DNA of 51,290 nt from Clostridiaceae bacterium (GTDB taxonomy: Bacteria; Bacillota; Clostridia; Oscillospirales; QAMX01): NCBI GenBank assembly GCA_018384365.1, contig JAHAYX010000033.1:1-51290 (forward strand). The letters run 5' to 3'. Below are positions 1 through 7,869 of this stretch, piece after piece. Made by a program: the position numbers and the translations under genes. The notes under the pieces were generated by a model. The model saw only the letters and a list, made by a program, of their open reading frames with translations, did not search any database and was not told where the DNA came from. Within the stretch, counting starts at the first letter, position 1, and the number at the start of each line of letters is the position of its first letter.

Positions 1-37
1 GCCGCAAACGTGGGTTCGATTCCCGCACGGGTCACCA
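1..37 (+). tRNA. 3' end of a tRNA cut by the window edge
   Basis: A T-arm with the TTCGATT loop is followed by the acceptor strand ACGGGTC, discriminator A and an encoded CCA ending at 37. The anticodon lies outside the window, so the identity cannot be read. It belongs to the same rRNA/tRNA cluster as the genes that follow. Confidence 0.85.
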
Positions 38-54
38 AGCCTTACTACAAGTGA

Positions 55-74
55 TGAAACGGCGCTCCGTTTCA
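55..74 (+). other. Spacer hairpin upstream of 5S rRNA
   Basis: A perfect 8-bp stem (TGAAACGG / CCGTTTCA) with loop CGCT sits between the partial tRNA and the 5S gene. No T-tract follows, so it is more likely an RNA-processing or structural element of the polycistronic transcript than a terminator. Confidence 0.6.
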
Positions 75-101
75 TATATATGCTTCGTTAAGAAGCCCTT
101 A

Positions 102-218
<117 letters not shown>

Positions 219-219
219 C

Positions 220-295
220 TCCTCCTTAGCTCAGTTGGTAGAGCATGCGGCTGTTAACCGCAGGGTCGTTGGTTCGAGCCCAACAGGGGGAGCCA
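220..295 (+). tRNA. tRNA-Asn (anticodon GTT)
   Basis: A full cloverleaf: acceptor TCCTCCT pairs with AGGGGGA, the D-arm begins TAGCTCAG, the anticodon loop CTGTTAA gives GTT, and the T-loop is TTCGAGC. CCA is encoded at the 3' end. It starts within two bases of the 5S end. Confidence 0.96.
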
Positions 296-300
296 TCATC

Positions 301-327
301 TGAGCGCTTAGGTTTACTAAGCGCTCA
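301..327 (+). other. Spacer hairpin between tRNA-Asn and the CAT tRNA
   Basis: A perfect 10-bp inverted repeat (TGAGCGCTTA / TAAGCGCTCA) with a 7-nt loop. There is no T-tract after the stem, so transcription probably continues into the next tRNA. Confidence 0.6.
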
Positions 328-338
328 GACTTCTATTA

Positions 339-415
339 GGGCCTTTAGCTCAGTTGGTTAGAGTAGCCGGCTCATAACCGGTCGGTCCTGGGTTCGAGTC
401 CCCGAAGGCCCACCA
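339..415 (+). tRNA. tRNA with CAT anticodon, probably tRNA-Ile2
   Basis: A cloverleaf with acceptor GGGCCTT / AAGGCCC and encoded CCA. The anticodon loop CTCATAA gives CAT. The fully paired acceptor end and the lack of three consecutive G-C pairs in the anticodon stem exclude initiator tRNA. The GGGCCTTTAGCTCAG start and the CTCATAA loop resemble Ile2 tRNAs, whose C34 is changed to lysidine by TilS so that they read AUA. Elongator Met is the alternative. Confidence 0.85.
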
Positions 416-419
416 AATG

Positions 420-441
420 GCCTGTGAATCGAACCACAGGC
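420..441 (+). other. Spacer hairpin before tRNA-Trp
   Basis: A perfect 7-bp stem (GCCTGTG / CACAGGC) with an 8-nt loop between the CAT tRNA and tRNA-Trp. A short TTT follows, but the next tRNA starts nine bases later, so termination here is doubtful. Confidence 0.5.
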
Positions 442-449
442 TTTCATAT

Positions 450-525
450 AGGGGTATAGCTCAGCTGGTAGAGCGGCGGTCTCCAAAACCGTAGGCCGAG
501 GGTTCGATCCCTTCTGCCCCTGCCA
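450..525 (+). tRNA. tRNA-Trp (anticodon CCA)
   Basis: Acceptor AGGGGTA pairs with TGCCCCT, the anticodon loop CTCCAAA gives CCA, and the T-loop is TTCGATC. The 3' CCA is encoded. It is the last RNA gene of the cluster. Confidence 0.96.
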
Positions 526-526
526 G

Positions 527-552
527 AAAAGACACGCATATGCGTGTCTTTT
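527..552 (+). terminator. Rho-independent terminator of the rRNA/tRNA cluster
   Basis: A perfect palindrome starting AAAAGACACGCA directly after tRNA-Trp, ending in a T-run that continues to about 554. The tight hairpin followed by Ts is a classic intrinsic terminator. Confidence 0.85.
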
Positions 553-600
553 TTATTTTCGCTTGTTATTCTTCTTACGAAAAAATTCATAAAATACTTT

Positions 601-638
601 GAGCCGAACTATCTGGCAACAGACTGTTCGGCTCTTTT
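601..638 (+). terminator. Second terminator-like hairpin with GNRA tetraloop
   Basis: GAGCCGAAC (601-609) pairs with GTTCGGCTC (626-634), an inner TCTG/CAGA helix is closed by the tetraloop GCAA, and TTTT follows. It is either a back-up terminator for the RNA cluster or part of the region facing the araC-type gene. The bases from 641 to 748 show nothing further. Confidence 0.7.
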
Positions 639-748
639 ATTAAAAAATAGTATGGACTTCTAAATTGATTCAGCCTTACCTTACTCTCCCTATAATTCAG
701 TACAAAATAACACAAATACATGAAATTTTAATCAGTCCTGGTGTTTTC

Positions 749-1630
749 TTATTCCCGTTCCTCGAGATTACGGAATTCAATACGTTTGCTTTGCCTTCGA
801 TATCGCGCGGGCGTTTGAATATAAAATTTTCGGAAATCCCGGACGAATTGCTGTTGCGACGAAAACCCACATTGCAATGCAATATCCTCAGTTGTACTGT
901 TCTCACGCAGTAGAAGCGTTGCTGCGTGTTCGCAGCGTACGCGGGTTAGAAAAGTATGAAGCGTTAAACCGGTGCTTTCCTTAAAGATGCGATTCAGATG
1001 ATCAGAAGTGATCGATTGTCTTTCGGCCAATTGAGAAATAGTCACCTTTTCACGAAAGTGATGCTGAATATAAAGCATCGCATTCCGGACATATCTGTTC
1101 GCATTAATTTGTGTATCATTTTCCCACATACTTTGCGACAGAGTCAGCAGAAAGGCTGCCATTTCTCCTCGTGCAAGGCACTGGTCACGTTCTTTTTTAG
1201 CAGAAAGTCCAACAACCAACGTATCAAGTGAACGAAACAACTCCCCATCTGCGTCGTTTCCAACAAAAACAGGCTTTTTTTTGCGTATCATCTCACGGAA
1301 ATACACGGAAGAGTTCAACAACCTCTGCACAGTATAAAAATCATTTGGTTCATCAAGTGTGAACTCGACATTCAGCATGGTACAGCCTGCAGCTGTTGTA
1401 ATCAACGCATGCGGGATGTTGCTGTCCAGGAAAATATAGTCTCCGCTGCGCATTTCCGCTTCCCCATCCTGATAGGTAACAAGGCACTTTCCGCTGAACA
1501 CATACATCAGTTCGCAGGCTATGTGGGAGTGCGGCTCCATTTGATAATCCTTCCAGGTTTTGGAGTAATATGCTTCCACACGCGGCCATACGTCTTTCGT
1601 GCCTCGGCACGCCTCATAGAAACTTGCCAT
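749..1630 (-). CDS. AraC-family transcriptional regulator with N-terminal cupin
   Basis: A 293-residue protein. Residues about 30-100 have the cupin sensor pattern (MEPHSHIACELMYVFSG, then SGDYIFLDSNIPHAL), which usually binds a sugar. Residues about 190-285 form the double helix-turn-helix AraC DNA-binding domain (VTISQLAERQSITSDHLNRI, then the second HTH ending QTPARYRR). The start is supported by GAGGGGAAG a few bases upstream on the minus strand. It is divergent from the GH4 gene across about 127 bp, which suggests that it senses a sugar and controls that gene. The inducer is not evident. Confidence 0.92.
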   Translation of the reverse strand: MASFYEACRGTKDVWPRVEAYYSKTWKDYQMEPHSHIACELMYVFSGKCLVTYQDGEAEMRSGDYIFLDSNIPHALITTAAGCTMLNVEFTLDEPNDFYTVQRLLNSSVYFREMIRKKKPVFVGNDADGELFRSLDTLVVGLSAKKERDQCLARGEMAAFLLTLSQSMWENDTQINANRYVRNAMLYIQHHFREKVTISQLAERQSITSDHLNRIFKESTGLTLHTFLTRVRCEHAATLLLRENSTTEDIALQCGFSSQQQFVRDFRKFYIQTPARYRRQSKRIEFRNLEERE

Positions 1631-1693
1631 TGGACGCTTCCCCTCATAATTTAATATCGTTTATTGATTATTTTTACTTTATTTTAACGGTTA

Positions 1694-1722
1694 TTGCACT
1701 ACTCTGTCAAGAAATTTATAGT
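1694..1722 (+). promoter_or_regulatory. Candidate promoter of the GH4 gene
   Basis: TTGCAC at 1694-1699 and TATAGT at 1717-1722 are separated by 17 bp. This fits a sigma-A promoter with a weak -35, as expected for an activator-dependent promoter under the divergent AraC-type gene. The GGGAGG ribosome site at about 1745 precedes the ATG at 1758. Confidence 0.55.
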
Positions 1723-1757
1723 AAAATGATAGTATCAAATTAGAGGGAGGCTTTTCT

Positions 1758-3266
1758 ATGAAAATTGCTTTTATTGGTGCGGGTTCCATCGGCTTCACCA
1801 GACGTCTTTTGACGGATATCCTCTCTGTACCGGAATTACAGAATATCGAGGTTGCCTTCACGGACATCAATGAGCACAACCTGTCCATGGTAACACAGCT
1901 TTGCCAACGCGATATTGATGCGAATGGACTCTCCATCAAGATCGATGCTACCCTTGATCGCCGCGCAGCCTTCAAGGATGCCAATTATGTCGTCAACTGC
2001 GTCCGTATCGGTATGCTGGAAGCTTTTACGCACGACGTTGAAATTCCGCTGAAATACGGTGTGGATCAGTGCGTGGGCGATACACTATGCGCCGGTGGTA
2101 TTATGTATGCGCAGCGCGATATTGCCGCACTGGAAGGCTTCTGCCGTGACATCCGCGAAGTTGCTGCTCCCGGCTGCATGATGCTGAACTATTCAAACCC
2201 GAACGCGATGGTGACCTGGTACTGCAATAAGTACGGCGGTGTTCCGACGGTCGGTCTTTGCCATGGCGTACAGGGCGGACATAAGCTCATTGCGAAGGTT
2301 TTGGGCTATGAACAAAAGGATATCGACATTATCTGCGCCGGTATTAACCACATGACCTGGTACATTTCCGTCAAGCACAACGGTGAAGAGCTGAATGACC
2401 GCCTGCTGGCGGCACTGGAGGCCGATGAGGAAGTTGCCAAGACCGAAAAAGTGCGCATCGACATGATGAAGCGCTTCGGCTATTTCAGCACGGAGTCTAA
2501 TGGGCATCTTTCTGAGTATGTGCCGTGGTACCGCAAGCACACGGACAAAATTATGGATTGGATTGATCTGGGTGTTTGGATCAATGGTGAGACCGGCGGT
2601 TATCTCCGTGTCTGCACAGAAGGCAGAAACTGGTTTGAAACCGACTTCCCGAACTGGCTGAAGGAGCCGCCGATGGAATATGACTACGAGAAACGCAGCA
2701 ACGAGCACGGCAGCTATATTATCGAGAGCCTGGAGACGGGGCGCGTTTACCGCGGTCACTTTAATGTTGTCAACAATGGCTGCATCACGAACCTGCCGGA
2801 CGATGCCGTTGTCGAGGTGCCGGGCTATGTGGACACGCACGGCATCAACATCCCGCGTATCGGCGATTTGCCGCTTGGTCCCGCTGCCTGCTGTATGTCG
2901 AACATTACGGTGCAGCGTCTGGCTGTCGAGGCTGGCGCACACGGCGACATCAACCTGCTCCGTCAGGCAATGATGATGGATCCGCTGGTCGGCGCTGTCT
3001 GCGATCCGAATGCAATCTGGCAGATGACGGATGAAATGCTGATTGCCGAAGCGGAATGGCTGCCGCAGTATGCGGATGAGATTGAACGCGCCAAGGAGCG
3101 CTGGGCAAAAGCAGAGCGCGAAGGCACCCTGATTCCGCCGATCGTGACGAAGGGCGCCGCACGTCTGCACACCAAGACCGTTGAAGAAATGGCGCAGGAC
3201 AAGAAAGCTGCCCGCGCAAACGCAGCGGAGGCAGATAAAGCAAAGGAGCGTCCCGCGGCGAAATAA
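1758..3266 (+). CDS. Family 4 glycoside hydrolase (alpha-galactosidase/glucosidase or hexuronidase type)
   Basis: A 502-residue cytoplasmic enzyme. GH4 enzymes cleave glycosides by NAD-dependent hydride abstraction at C3, elimination and re-addition, with Mn2+. The Rossmann start is IAFIGAGSIGFTR. C168 and H169 in GLCHGVQGG and H198 in GINHM match the family's metal and substrate ligands, and NYSNPNAM is the usual NP motif. The GLCHxVQ form is typical of MelA/LplD-like members rather than 6-phospho-glucosidases, so the substrate is probably an unphosphorylated alpha-galactoside, glucoside or uronide. The last 25 residues are an Ala/Lys/Glu-rich tail. It is followed at 162 bp by a GH5-like gene, probably in the same transcript. 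Confidence 0.93.
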   Translation: MKIAFIGAGSIGFTRRLLTDILSVPELQNIEVAFTDINEHNLSMVTQLCQRDIDANGLSIKIDATLDRRAAFKDANYVVNCVRIGMLEAFTHDVEIPLKYGVDQCVGDTLCAGGIMYAQRDIAALEGFCRDIREVAAPGCMMLNYSNPNAMVTWYCNKYGGVPTVGLCHGVQGGHKLIAKVLGYEQKDIDIICAGINHMTWYISVKHNGEELNDRLLAALEADEEVAKTEKVRIDMMKRFGYFSTESNGHLSEYVPWYRKHTDKIMDWIDLGVWINGETGGYLRVCTEGRNWFETDFPNWLKEPPMEYDYEKRSNEHGSYIIESLETGRVYRGHFNVVNNGCITNLPDDAVVEVPGYVDTHGINIPRIGDLPLGPAACCMSNITVQRLAVEAGAHGDINLLRQAMMMDPLVGAVCDPNAIWQMTDEMLIAEAEWLPQYADEIERAKERWAKAEREGTLIPPIVTKGAARLHTKTVEEMAQDKKAARANAAEADKAKERPAAK

Positions 3267-3428
3267 TTGTCGTTTCTGGGCGGCACGGTGTTCCGATTTT
3301 TTGCTTAACGCGACGCAAAATTGGTAAGTTCGGACTGGCTTTTCGGGAAACCGTTGACAGATAGCGGCACGCATGTTAAGGTTAAATTAAAAACAGGATG
3401 GGAAACCATCGGAAAGGACGTTTTGCAA

Positions 3429-4727
3429 ATGAAAGTCCAAGTTGATTACAGCAAAATTCGCGGCTTTAACTACACGCAGCCGAACGCTTTTCACGACGGG
3501 GAATTCTGGAGCAATTACGATCACGATATCGTGGATCGTGACATGGGATATGCCGAGCGTCTGACGCTCAACAGCGCAAGAATCTTCCTCCCGTACCGCT
3601 GCTATGCCGAGGATCCGAAGAAATTCCTGGCTAATGTACAGGATTTTGTACGTACCGCATGGAAACACGGCATTTCCACCAACCCGATTATCTACCACGG
3701 ATTCCGTTTCCATCCGGATGACGCTGTTTTCCGCCCCATGAATACGGAAGGTCTGCGTCCGCTCTCCCGCACGATTGAGGATCCGTCCTGCTGGCCGATC
3801 GGTGAAGCCTATTTTGACGCGCTTTACGAGGCGATCGGACAGGAACCCGGCCTGCTCTTCTGGGACATTTCCAATGAGCCCGGCTATACGGATGATTTTG
3901 TCACGTGGTATGATGAAGAGCCTTCCTATGTGCAGGATTATTCCGAGCGCCCCAATATGGAAGAACTGCGTGAGAAACAGGAAAAGACCTGGGAGTGCGT
4001 CCGGCACTTCTGCCGCTATGTCAAGTCCAAGGATCCGGATCATGATATTGGCGTCGGCAATATTTTCATCTTTGAAACGGAACCCAGTAAAACGGCCGAG
4101 CTCGTGGACGTCATTGTCTTCCATGATTATTCCACGACACGCGCCCGTCTGAGCGGTATTTTGGAAACGGCGAAAGAATTGGGCAAAAAGTACGGCAAAC
4201 CCGTTCTGGATAACGAGATGTGCTGCCTGTGCCGCTCGAATCCGTACGATATGGCGATTCAGCTGCACAACGAGAACAACATTGGCTGGTATCTCTTTGA
4301 ATTGATGATCGGCGTCGATGGTTGGAACCGCGTTCACGGTGTTGTGTATCCGGATGGCACTGTCCGCGATCCCTCCATTGTATCCGCAATCTATGGCTTC
4401 TACCGCAACCGCGGTGAAAGCGCCCTGTGCTCTGATGTCAACCAGGAAGACCATGTATACCGTGTTGTGACGCTTGCGGAGCGTACGCTCGCCGCAACGA
4501 AGCATGGCCTTGGCACGAAAGATCACAGCGGAGACGCCGCCGCACTCCTGGAAGTGTGCGAATATGCCGCCAACATGCTGGAGGCCGGCGAACTGGTGCC
4601 GATGGCTTATCCGCCGACGGCCAAGATCGCTGCTTACCGCCGCATGGAGAAGCCGAATGTAGATGAAATCCGCGCGTATCTCTATGAGCTGCTGGATACC
4701 TTGAAAAAAGCCTGCCACGTCTTATAA
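3429..4727 (+). CDS. GH5-like (beta/alpha)8 glycoside hydrolase
   Basis: 432 residues from ATG 3429, chosen because AAAGGA lies about 10 bases upstream and because the N-terminal extension of the longer open frame does not look coding. The clan-A pattern is present: E150 in WDISNEPGY is the likely acid/base and E263 in KPVLDNEMC the likely nucleophile. There is no signal peptide, so it acts on imported oligosaccharides. It lies downstream of the GH4 gene and ends at a strong terminator. The substrate cannot be told; beta-mannoside or beta-glucoside activity is possible. Confidence 0.82.
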   Translation: MKVQVDYSKIRGFNYTQPNAFHDGEFWSNYDHDIVDRDMGYAERLTLNSARIFLPYRCYAEDPKKFLANVQDFVRTAWKHGISTNPIIYHGFRFHPDDAVFRPMNTEGLRPLSRTIEDPSCWPIGEAYFDALYEAIGQEPGLLFWDISNEPGYTDDFVTWYDEEPSYVQDYSERPNMEELREKQEKTWECVRHFCRYVKSKDPDHDIGVGNIFIFETEPSKTAELVDVIVFHDYSTTRARLSGILETAKELGKKYGKPVLDNEMCCLCRSNPYDMAIQLHNENNIGWYLFELMIGVDGWNRVHGVVYPDGTVRDPSIVSAIYGFYRNRGESALCSDVNQEDHVYRVVTLAERTLAATKHGLGTKDHSGDAAALLEVCEYAANMLEAGELVPMAYPPTAKIAAYRRMEKPNVDEIRAYLYELLDTLKKACHVL

Positions 4728-4740
4728 ACGATATGGAAAA

Positions 4741-4775
4741 CCCCCGGACTTCCGCTTCAAGTCCGGGGGTTTTTA
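4741..4775 (+). terminator. Rho-independent terminator after the GH4-GH5 pair
   Basis: CCCCCGGACTT pairs with AAGTCCGGGGG around a 7-base loop, followed by TTTTTAT. It lies between converging genes and could also serve the gene ending at 4808. Confidence 0.92.
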
Positions 4776-4807
4776 TGTGATAAAGTCGGAATGTATCCGG
4801 AATGTCT

Positions 4808-5491
4808 TTACAGCCGGATCTGGCGGACGTGCTCCCACTCCCTGTTTTCGCACCAGGACACGGTATTCTCCGAAACATCGAGTACCATGGATACGACCGT
4901 CGGACAAACGGTCTGCGCGGTGGCTTTCAGCACGGCAAAGCACTCGGCTGTGCCGAAATGGTCAGGCGCCTCCTCCAGCATTCGGACAGCCGTTTGATAT
5001 CGGTCCCATCCCATCCACGGATGCTGCTCCGCATCCATTTTAAACGGCGAAAAGTTTGTCATAACGGCATACTTTGGCTTTTCCAGGAAGCGGTACCCCT
5101 GCCCCGGAGTGAGCTGCAGGACATTACCGTTTTTGTCGGATAACTGCGCCTGAAAAGTCACGCCCGGTACGCTGCATACGGTTTTTTCGCGTGCAATGCG
5201 GCAGATATCCGAAAATGTCTTTTTCTGCAGCAGCAAATCAATGTTCAAAAGGAGAAGATTTTCGCCCTCCGGGACGGGATTACTCCGCCCGTCAAAGGGC
5301 CAGCAGGTCGGCATGGAAACAAAATCGCCGCGCCGGTTTGCACCGAACAGCGGAAGCCAGCCTTCGGTGGGATCGTCGATTTCGATATAAACCCCTTCTG
5401 CGGTCGGCCGTACGCGGTATTCCATATCCAGTATGTCCAGATTCCAGCCTACGATTGTTTTATCGCGATTGGAAACAATACTCGTACACAT
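4808..5491 (-). CDS. Linear amide C-N hydrolase, choloylglycine-hydrolase-like Ntn enzyme
   Basis: 227 residues when started at the internal ATG at 5491, which has AAAGGAGG eight bases upstream; the 15 residues before it in the open frame lack such support. The start MCTSIV puts Cys2 at the N-terminus after Met removal, the hallmark of N-terminal-nucleophile amidases (bile-salt hydrolase, penicillin V acylase, acyl-homoserine-lactone acylase type). The protein is shorter than bile-salt hydrolases (about 320 residues), so bile-salt activity should not be assumed. It is alone on its strand between the GH5-like and Gfo/Idh genes. Substrate unknown. Confidence 0.72.
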   Translation of the reverse strand: MCTSIVSNRDKTIVGWNLDILDMEYRVRPTAEGVYIEIDDPTEGWLPLFGANRRGDFVSMPTCWPFDGRSNPVPEGENLLLLNIDLLLQKKTFSDICRIAREKTVCSVPGVTFQAQLSDKNGNVLQLTPGQGYRFLEKPKYAVMTNFSPFKMDAEQHPWMGWDRYQTAVRMLEEAPDHFGTAECFAVLKATAQTVCPTVVSMVLDVSENTVSWCENREWEHVRQIRL

Positions 5492-5592
5492 GTGTTCTTG
5501 CCTCCTTTGTATTCCGGGGGTGCGCAGGCAGATCATCCGGAATTTCTGCTTTTATCATACGATATACTGCGGCAAAAATCAACAGGCCCGCC

Positions 5593-5621
5593 TTGTAAAT
5601 GAGTAAGGCGTTTGTTATAAT
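5593..5621 (+). promoter_or_regulatory. Candidate promoter of the first Gfo/Idh/MocA gene
   Basis: TTGTAA at 5593-5598, a 17-bp spacer and a perfect TATAAT at 5616-5621, 24 bases upstream of the start at 5645. GAAAGG at about 5630 serves as the ribosome site. Confidence 0.7.
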
Positions 5622-5644
5622 GTCGGGTAGAAAGGTTGTGAACT

Positions 5645-6817
5645 ATGGACAAGGTAAGAATCGGCATTATCGGCTTCGGAAATATGGGAAGCGCCCATGC
5701 AAAAGTGATTGCAAACAATGAGATTCCGGGCCTTGCGCTGACCTGTATCTGTGATAATGACGCGGCGAAGCGCACGCTGGCCGCCGAACGATATCCCCAT
5801 ATTCCGGTTTATGCAGAATATGCGGAACTGCTGAAAAGCGGGCTGGCGGACGCAGTGGTGATTGCAACGCCGCACTGCTTCCATTCCTCCATTGCCGCAG
5901 CGGCGATGTATGCGGGACTTCATGTGCTCTCAGAAAAACCGGCGGATGTGGCGGCTTCCCGTGCGCGGGAAGCTATCAAGGCTGCACGCGACACCGGGAA
6001 AGTATATGCAATCATGTTCAATCAACGTACCAATCCGCTGTTCCGCCGCGCAAAGGAGATTGTGGAATCCGGTGCGCTGGGCGAACGCAAACGCGCGGTT
6101 TGGATTATTACAAACTGGTACCGTACGCAGGCTTATTACGATTCCGGTGCGTGGCGCGCGACCTGGGGCGGGGAAGGCGGCGGTGTGTTGTTGAATCAGG
6201 CACCGCATAACCTGGATATTTTGCAGTGGATCTTTGGTATGCCGCGCCGTATACGCGCCTTTTGCAGTGTGGCAAAGTATCACAATATCGAAGTGGAGGA
6301 CGACGCCACCATCTACGCGGAATATGAAAACGGCGCGACAGCCACGTTTATTACGACAACGGGCGAATGCCCCGGAACGAACCGTCTGGAAATCAGCGGC
6401 GACCTGGGAAAGCTGGTTTTGGAGGATGGCCGCTTGAAATGGTGGCGCCTCTCGGAACACGAGCGCGAGTTTTGCTTTACGTCCAGCATCGGGATGTATC
6501 AGCCGGAAGTGCAGTATGAAGAAATTGTACCGGAGGAGCCGGAAACAGCGCACCGCGGTATTCTGTGCAACTTTGCGGACGCTGTTTTGCACGGCGCGCC
6601 GTTGATTGCGCCCGGTGAGGAGGGCATCCGCGAACTGACGATCTCCAATGCAGCCTATTTGTCCTCCTGGACGGACAATTGGGCAGAACTGCCGCTGGAC
6701 GAAGCGCTGTATGCGCGGCTGCTGCAGGAAAAAGTGGATGCTTCCGATAAAACGCCGTTGTTTGTCTCACAGGGTTCGTCGCAGGAATACAGCGAACGCT
6801 GGCAGGTGCGCTGGTAA
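5645..6817 (+). CDS. Gfo/Idh/MocA-family oxidoreductase (paralogue 1)
   Basis: 390 residues. The N-terminal Rossmann domain is marked by RIGIIGFGNMGSAHAK, and the family's catalytic EKP motif is present (LSEKPADV). The C-terminal substrate domain includes GGEGGGVLLNQAPHNLDILQW. Members use NAD(P) to oxidise or reduce sugars, inositols and glycosides. It shares long near-identical blocks with the enzyme at 13730 (for example QAYYDSGAWRATW and IEVEDD), so the two are paralogues with related substrates. A flavoprotein gene follows 64 bp downstream, probably co-transcribed. Confidence 0.92.
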   Translation: MDKVRIGIIGFGNMGSAHAKVIANNEIPGLALTCICDNDAAKRTLAAERYPHIPVYAEYAELLKSGLADAVVIATPHCFHSSIAAAAMYAGLHVLSEKPADVAASRAREAIKAARDTGKVYAIMFNQRTNPLFRRAKEIVESGALGERKRAVWIITNWYRTQAYYDSGAWRATWGGEGGGVLLNQAPHNLDILQWIFGMPRRIRAFCSVAKYHNIEVEDDATIYAEYENGATATFITTTGECPGTNRLEISGDLGKLVLEDGRLKWWRLSEHEREFCFTSSIGMYQPEVQYEEIVPEEPETAHRGILCNFADAVLHGAPLIAPGEEGIRELTISNAAYLSSWTDNWAELPLDEALYARLLQEKVDASDKTPLFVSQGSSQEYSERWQVRW

Positions 6818-6881
6818 CCGCACAGAAAAAGTATATCCCGGGCAGGAACCGGGTAAAATCCCGCAAAAGGAGATTTGGAAC

Positions 6882-7796
6882 ATGCAAGATTTGATGATTA
6901 TTGGCGGTGGTCCTGCGGGACTGACCGCGGCGATTTATGCGGCGCGCGCAGGCGTGAAGCCGATTGTGCTGGAGTCGCTGACCTGCGGCGGTCAGACGAT
7001 TACAACCTCTGAAATTGAAAATTACCCGGCCATCACCAAAATTGAGGGGTGGCGCTTTGCCGAAGAACTGCGCAGTCAGGCGGAGCAGTTTGGTACGGAT
7101 ATCCGCATGGAGCGGGTGACAGGGCTTTCTCTGCGCGGCGAGACGAAAGTGATCACGACGGAAAAGGGCGAATATGAGGCAAAGGCCGTGATTATTGCCA
7201 ATGGCGCAAAGCGCCGTAAACTCGGCTGTTCGGGCGAAGAGGAATTTCTGGGGTGCGGCGTGTCCTATTGCGGCGTGTGCGACGGAAATTTCTTCCGTGG
7301 CAGAACAGTCTGCGTGATTGGCGGCGGCAATACGGCGCTGGAGGATGCGCTGTATCTCTCGCGCATCTGTAAAAAGGTTTATCTGATTTACCGGCGCGCA
7401 GAGCTGCGCGTTCACAGCGTGGAGGCAGACGAAGTACGCGCAAAGGAAAACATTGAATTGATTTTTTCCAGCGTTCCGGCGCGTATTTTCGGCGAAACCC
7501 GGGTGGAGGGCATTGAACTGCGCCGCACGGACGGCGGAGAGAACAATCAGTTGGCCGTAGATGCCGTTTTTGTGGCAGTGGGGCTGGAACCGGAAAATGC
7601 AGCCTTTGCGGACTGTATTACGCTGGATGCAGGCGGATACATTCTGGCGGGCGAGGACTGCGCAACGAATGTTCCCGGTGTCTATGCGGCGGGGGACACG
7701 CGCACGAAGCGCCTGCGGCAGATCATCACGGCGGCATCGGACGGCGCGATTGCGGCGACGGCCGCCGCGGAGTATATCCGCAGTACCGGGTTTTGA
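6882..7796 (+). CDS. Thioredoxin-reductase-like FAD/NAD(P) oxidoreductase
   Basis: 304 residues from ATG 6882, with AAAAGGAG about 9 bases upstream; the open frame extends further up but overlaps the preceding gene. The FAD-binding motif is GGGPAGLTAAIYAARAG, the redox pair is C130-G-V-C133, the NAD(P)-binding motif is VIGGGNTALEDA, and the second FAD motif ends GVYAAGDTR. Length and domain order match TrxB. It is not next to a thioredoxin gene. Its place behind a sugar dehydrogenase could be accidental or could serve cofactor recycling. Confidence 0.85.
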   Translation: MQDLMIIGGGPAGLTAAIYAARAGVKPIVLESLTCGGQTITTSEIENYPAITKIEGWRFAEELRSQAEQFGTDIRMERVTGLSLRGETKVITTEKGEYEAKAVIIANGAKRRKLGCSGEEEFLGCGVSYCGVCDGNFFRGRTVCVIGGGNTALEDALYLSRICKKVYLIYRRAELRVHSVEADEVRAKENIELIFSSVPARIFGETRVEGIELRRTDGGENNQLAVDAVFVAVGLEPENAAFADCITLDAGGYILAGEDCATNVPGVYAAGDTRTKRLRQIITAASDGAIAATAAAEYIRSTGF

Positions 7797-7819
7797 TGGA
7801 AAATGAAATGAAAAATAAA

Positions 7820-7853
7820 CCCCCGAACGGGCAAAGGCCCGTTCGGGGGTTTT
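7820..7853. terminator. Bidirectional terminator between converging genes
   Basis: CCCCCGAACGGGC and GCCCGTTCGGGGG pair around AAAG. TTTT follows on the plus strand, and a T-rich run (from AAAAATAAA) follows on the minus strand. It separates the flavoprotein gene from the convergent permease gene. Confidence 0.92.
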
Positions 7854-7869
7854 GTATGTATGGGGATTG

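Noticed and set aside
339-415. Initiator tRNA-Met
   Set aside because: The acceptor end is fully paired and the anticodon stem lacks the three G-C pairs of initiators.
2193-3374. Long minus-strand open frame of 393 codons opposite the GH4 gene
   Set aside because: It is antisense to a clear GH4 enzyme, has no recognisable domain and arises from the biased codon use of the real gene.
3387-4718. Long minus-strand open frame of 443 codons opposite the GH5-like gene
   Set aside because: Shadow of the real gene; low-complexity, His/Arg/Ile-rich translation without motifs.
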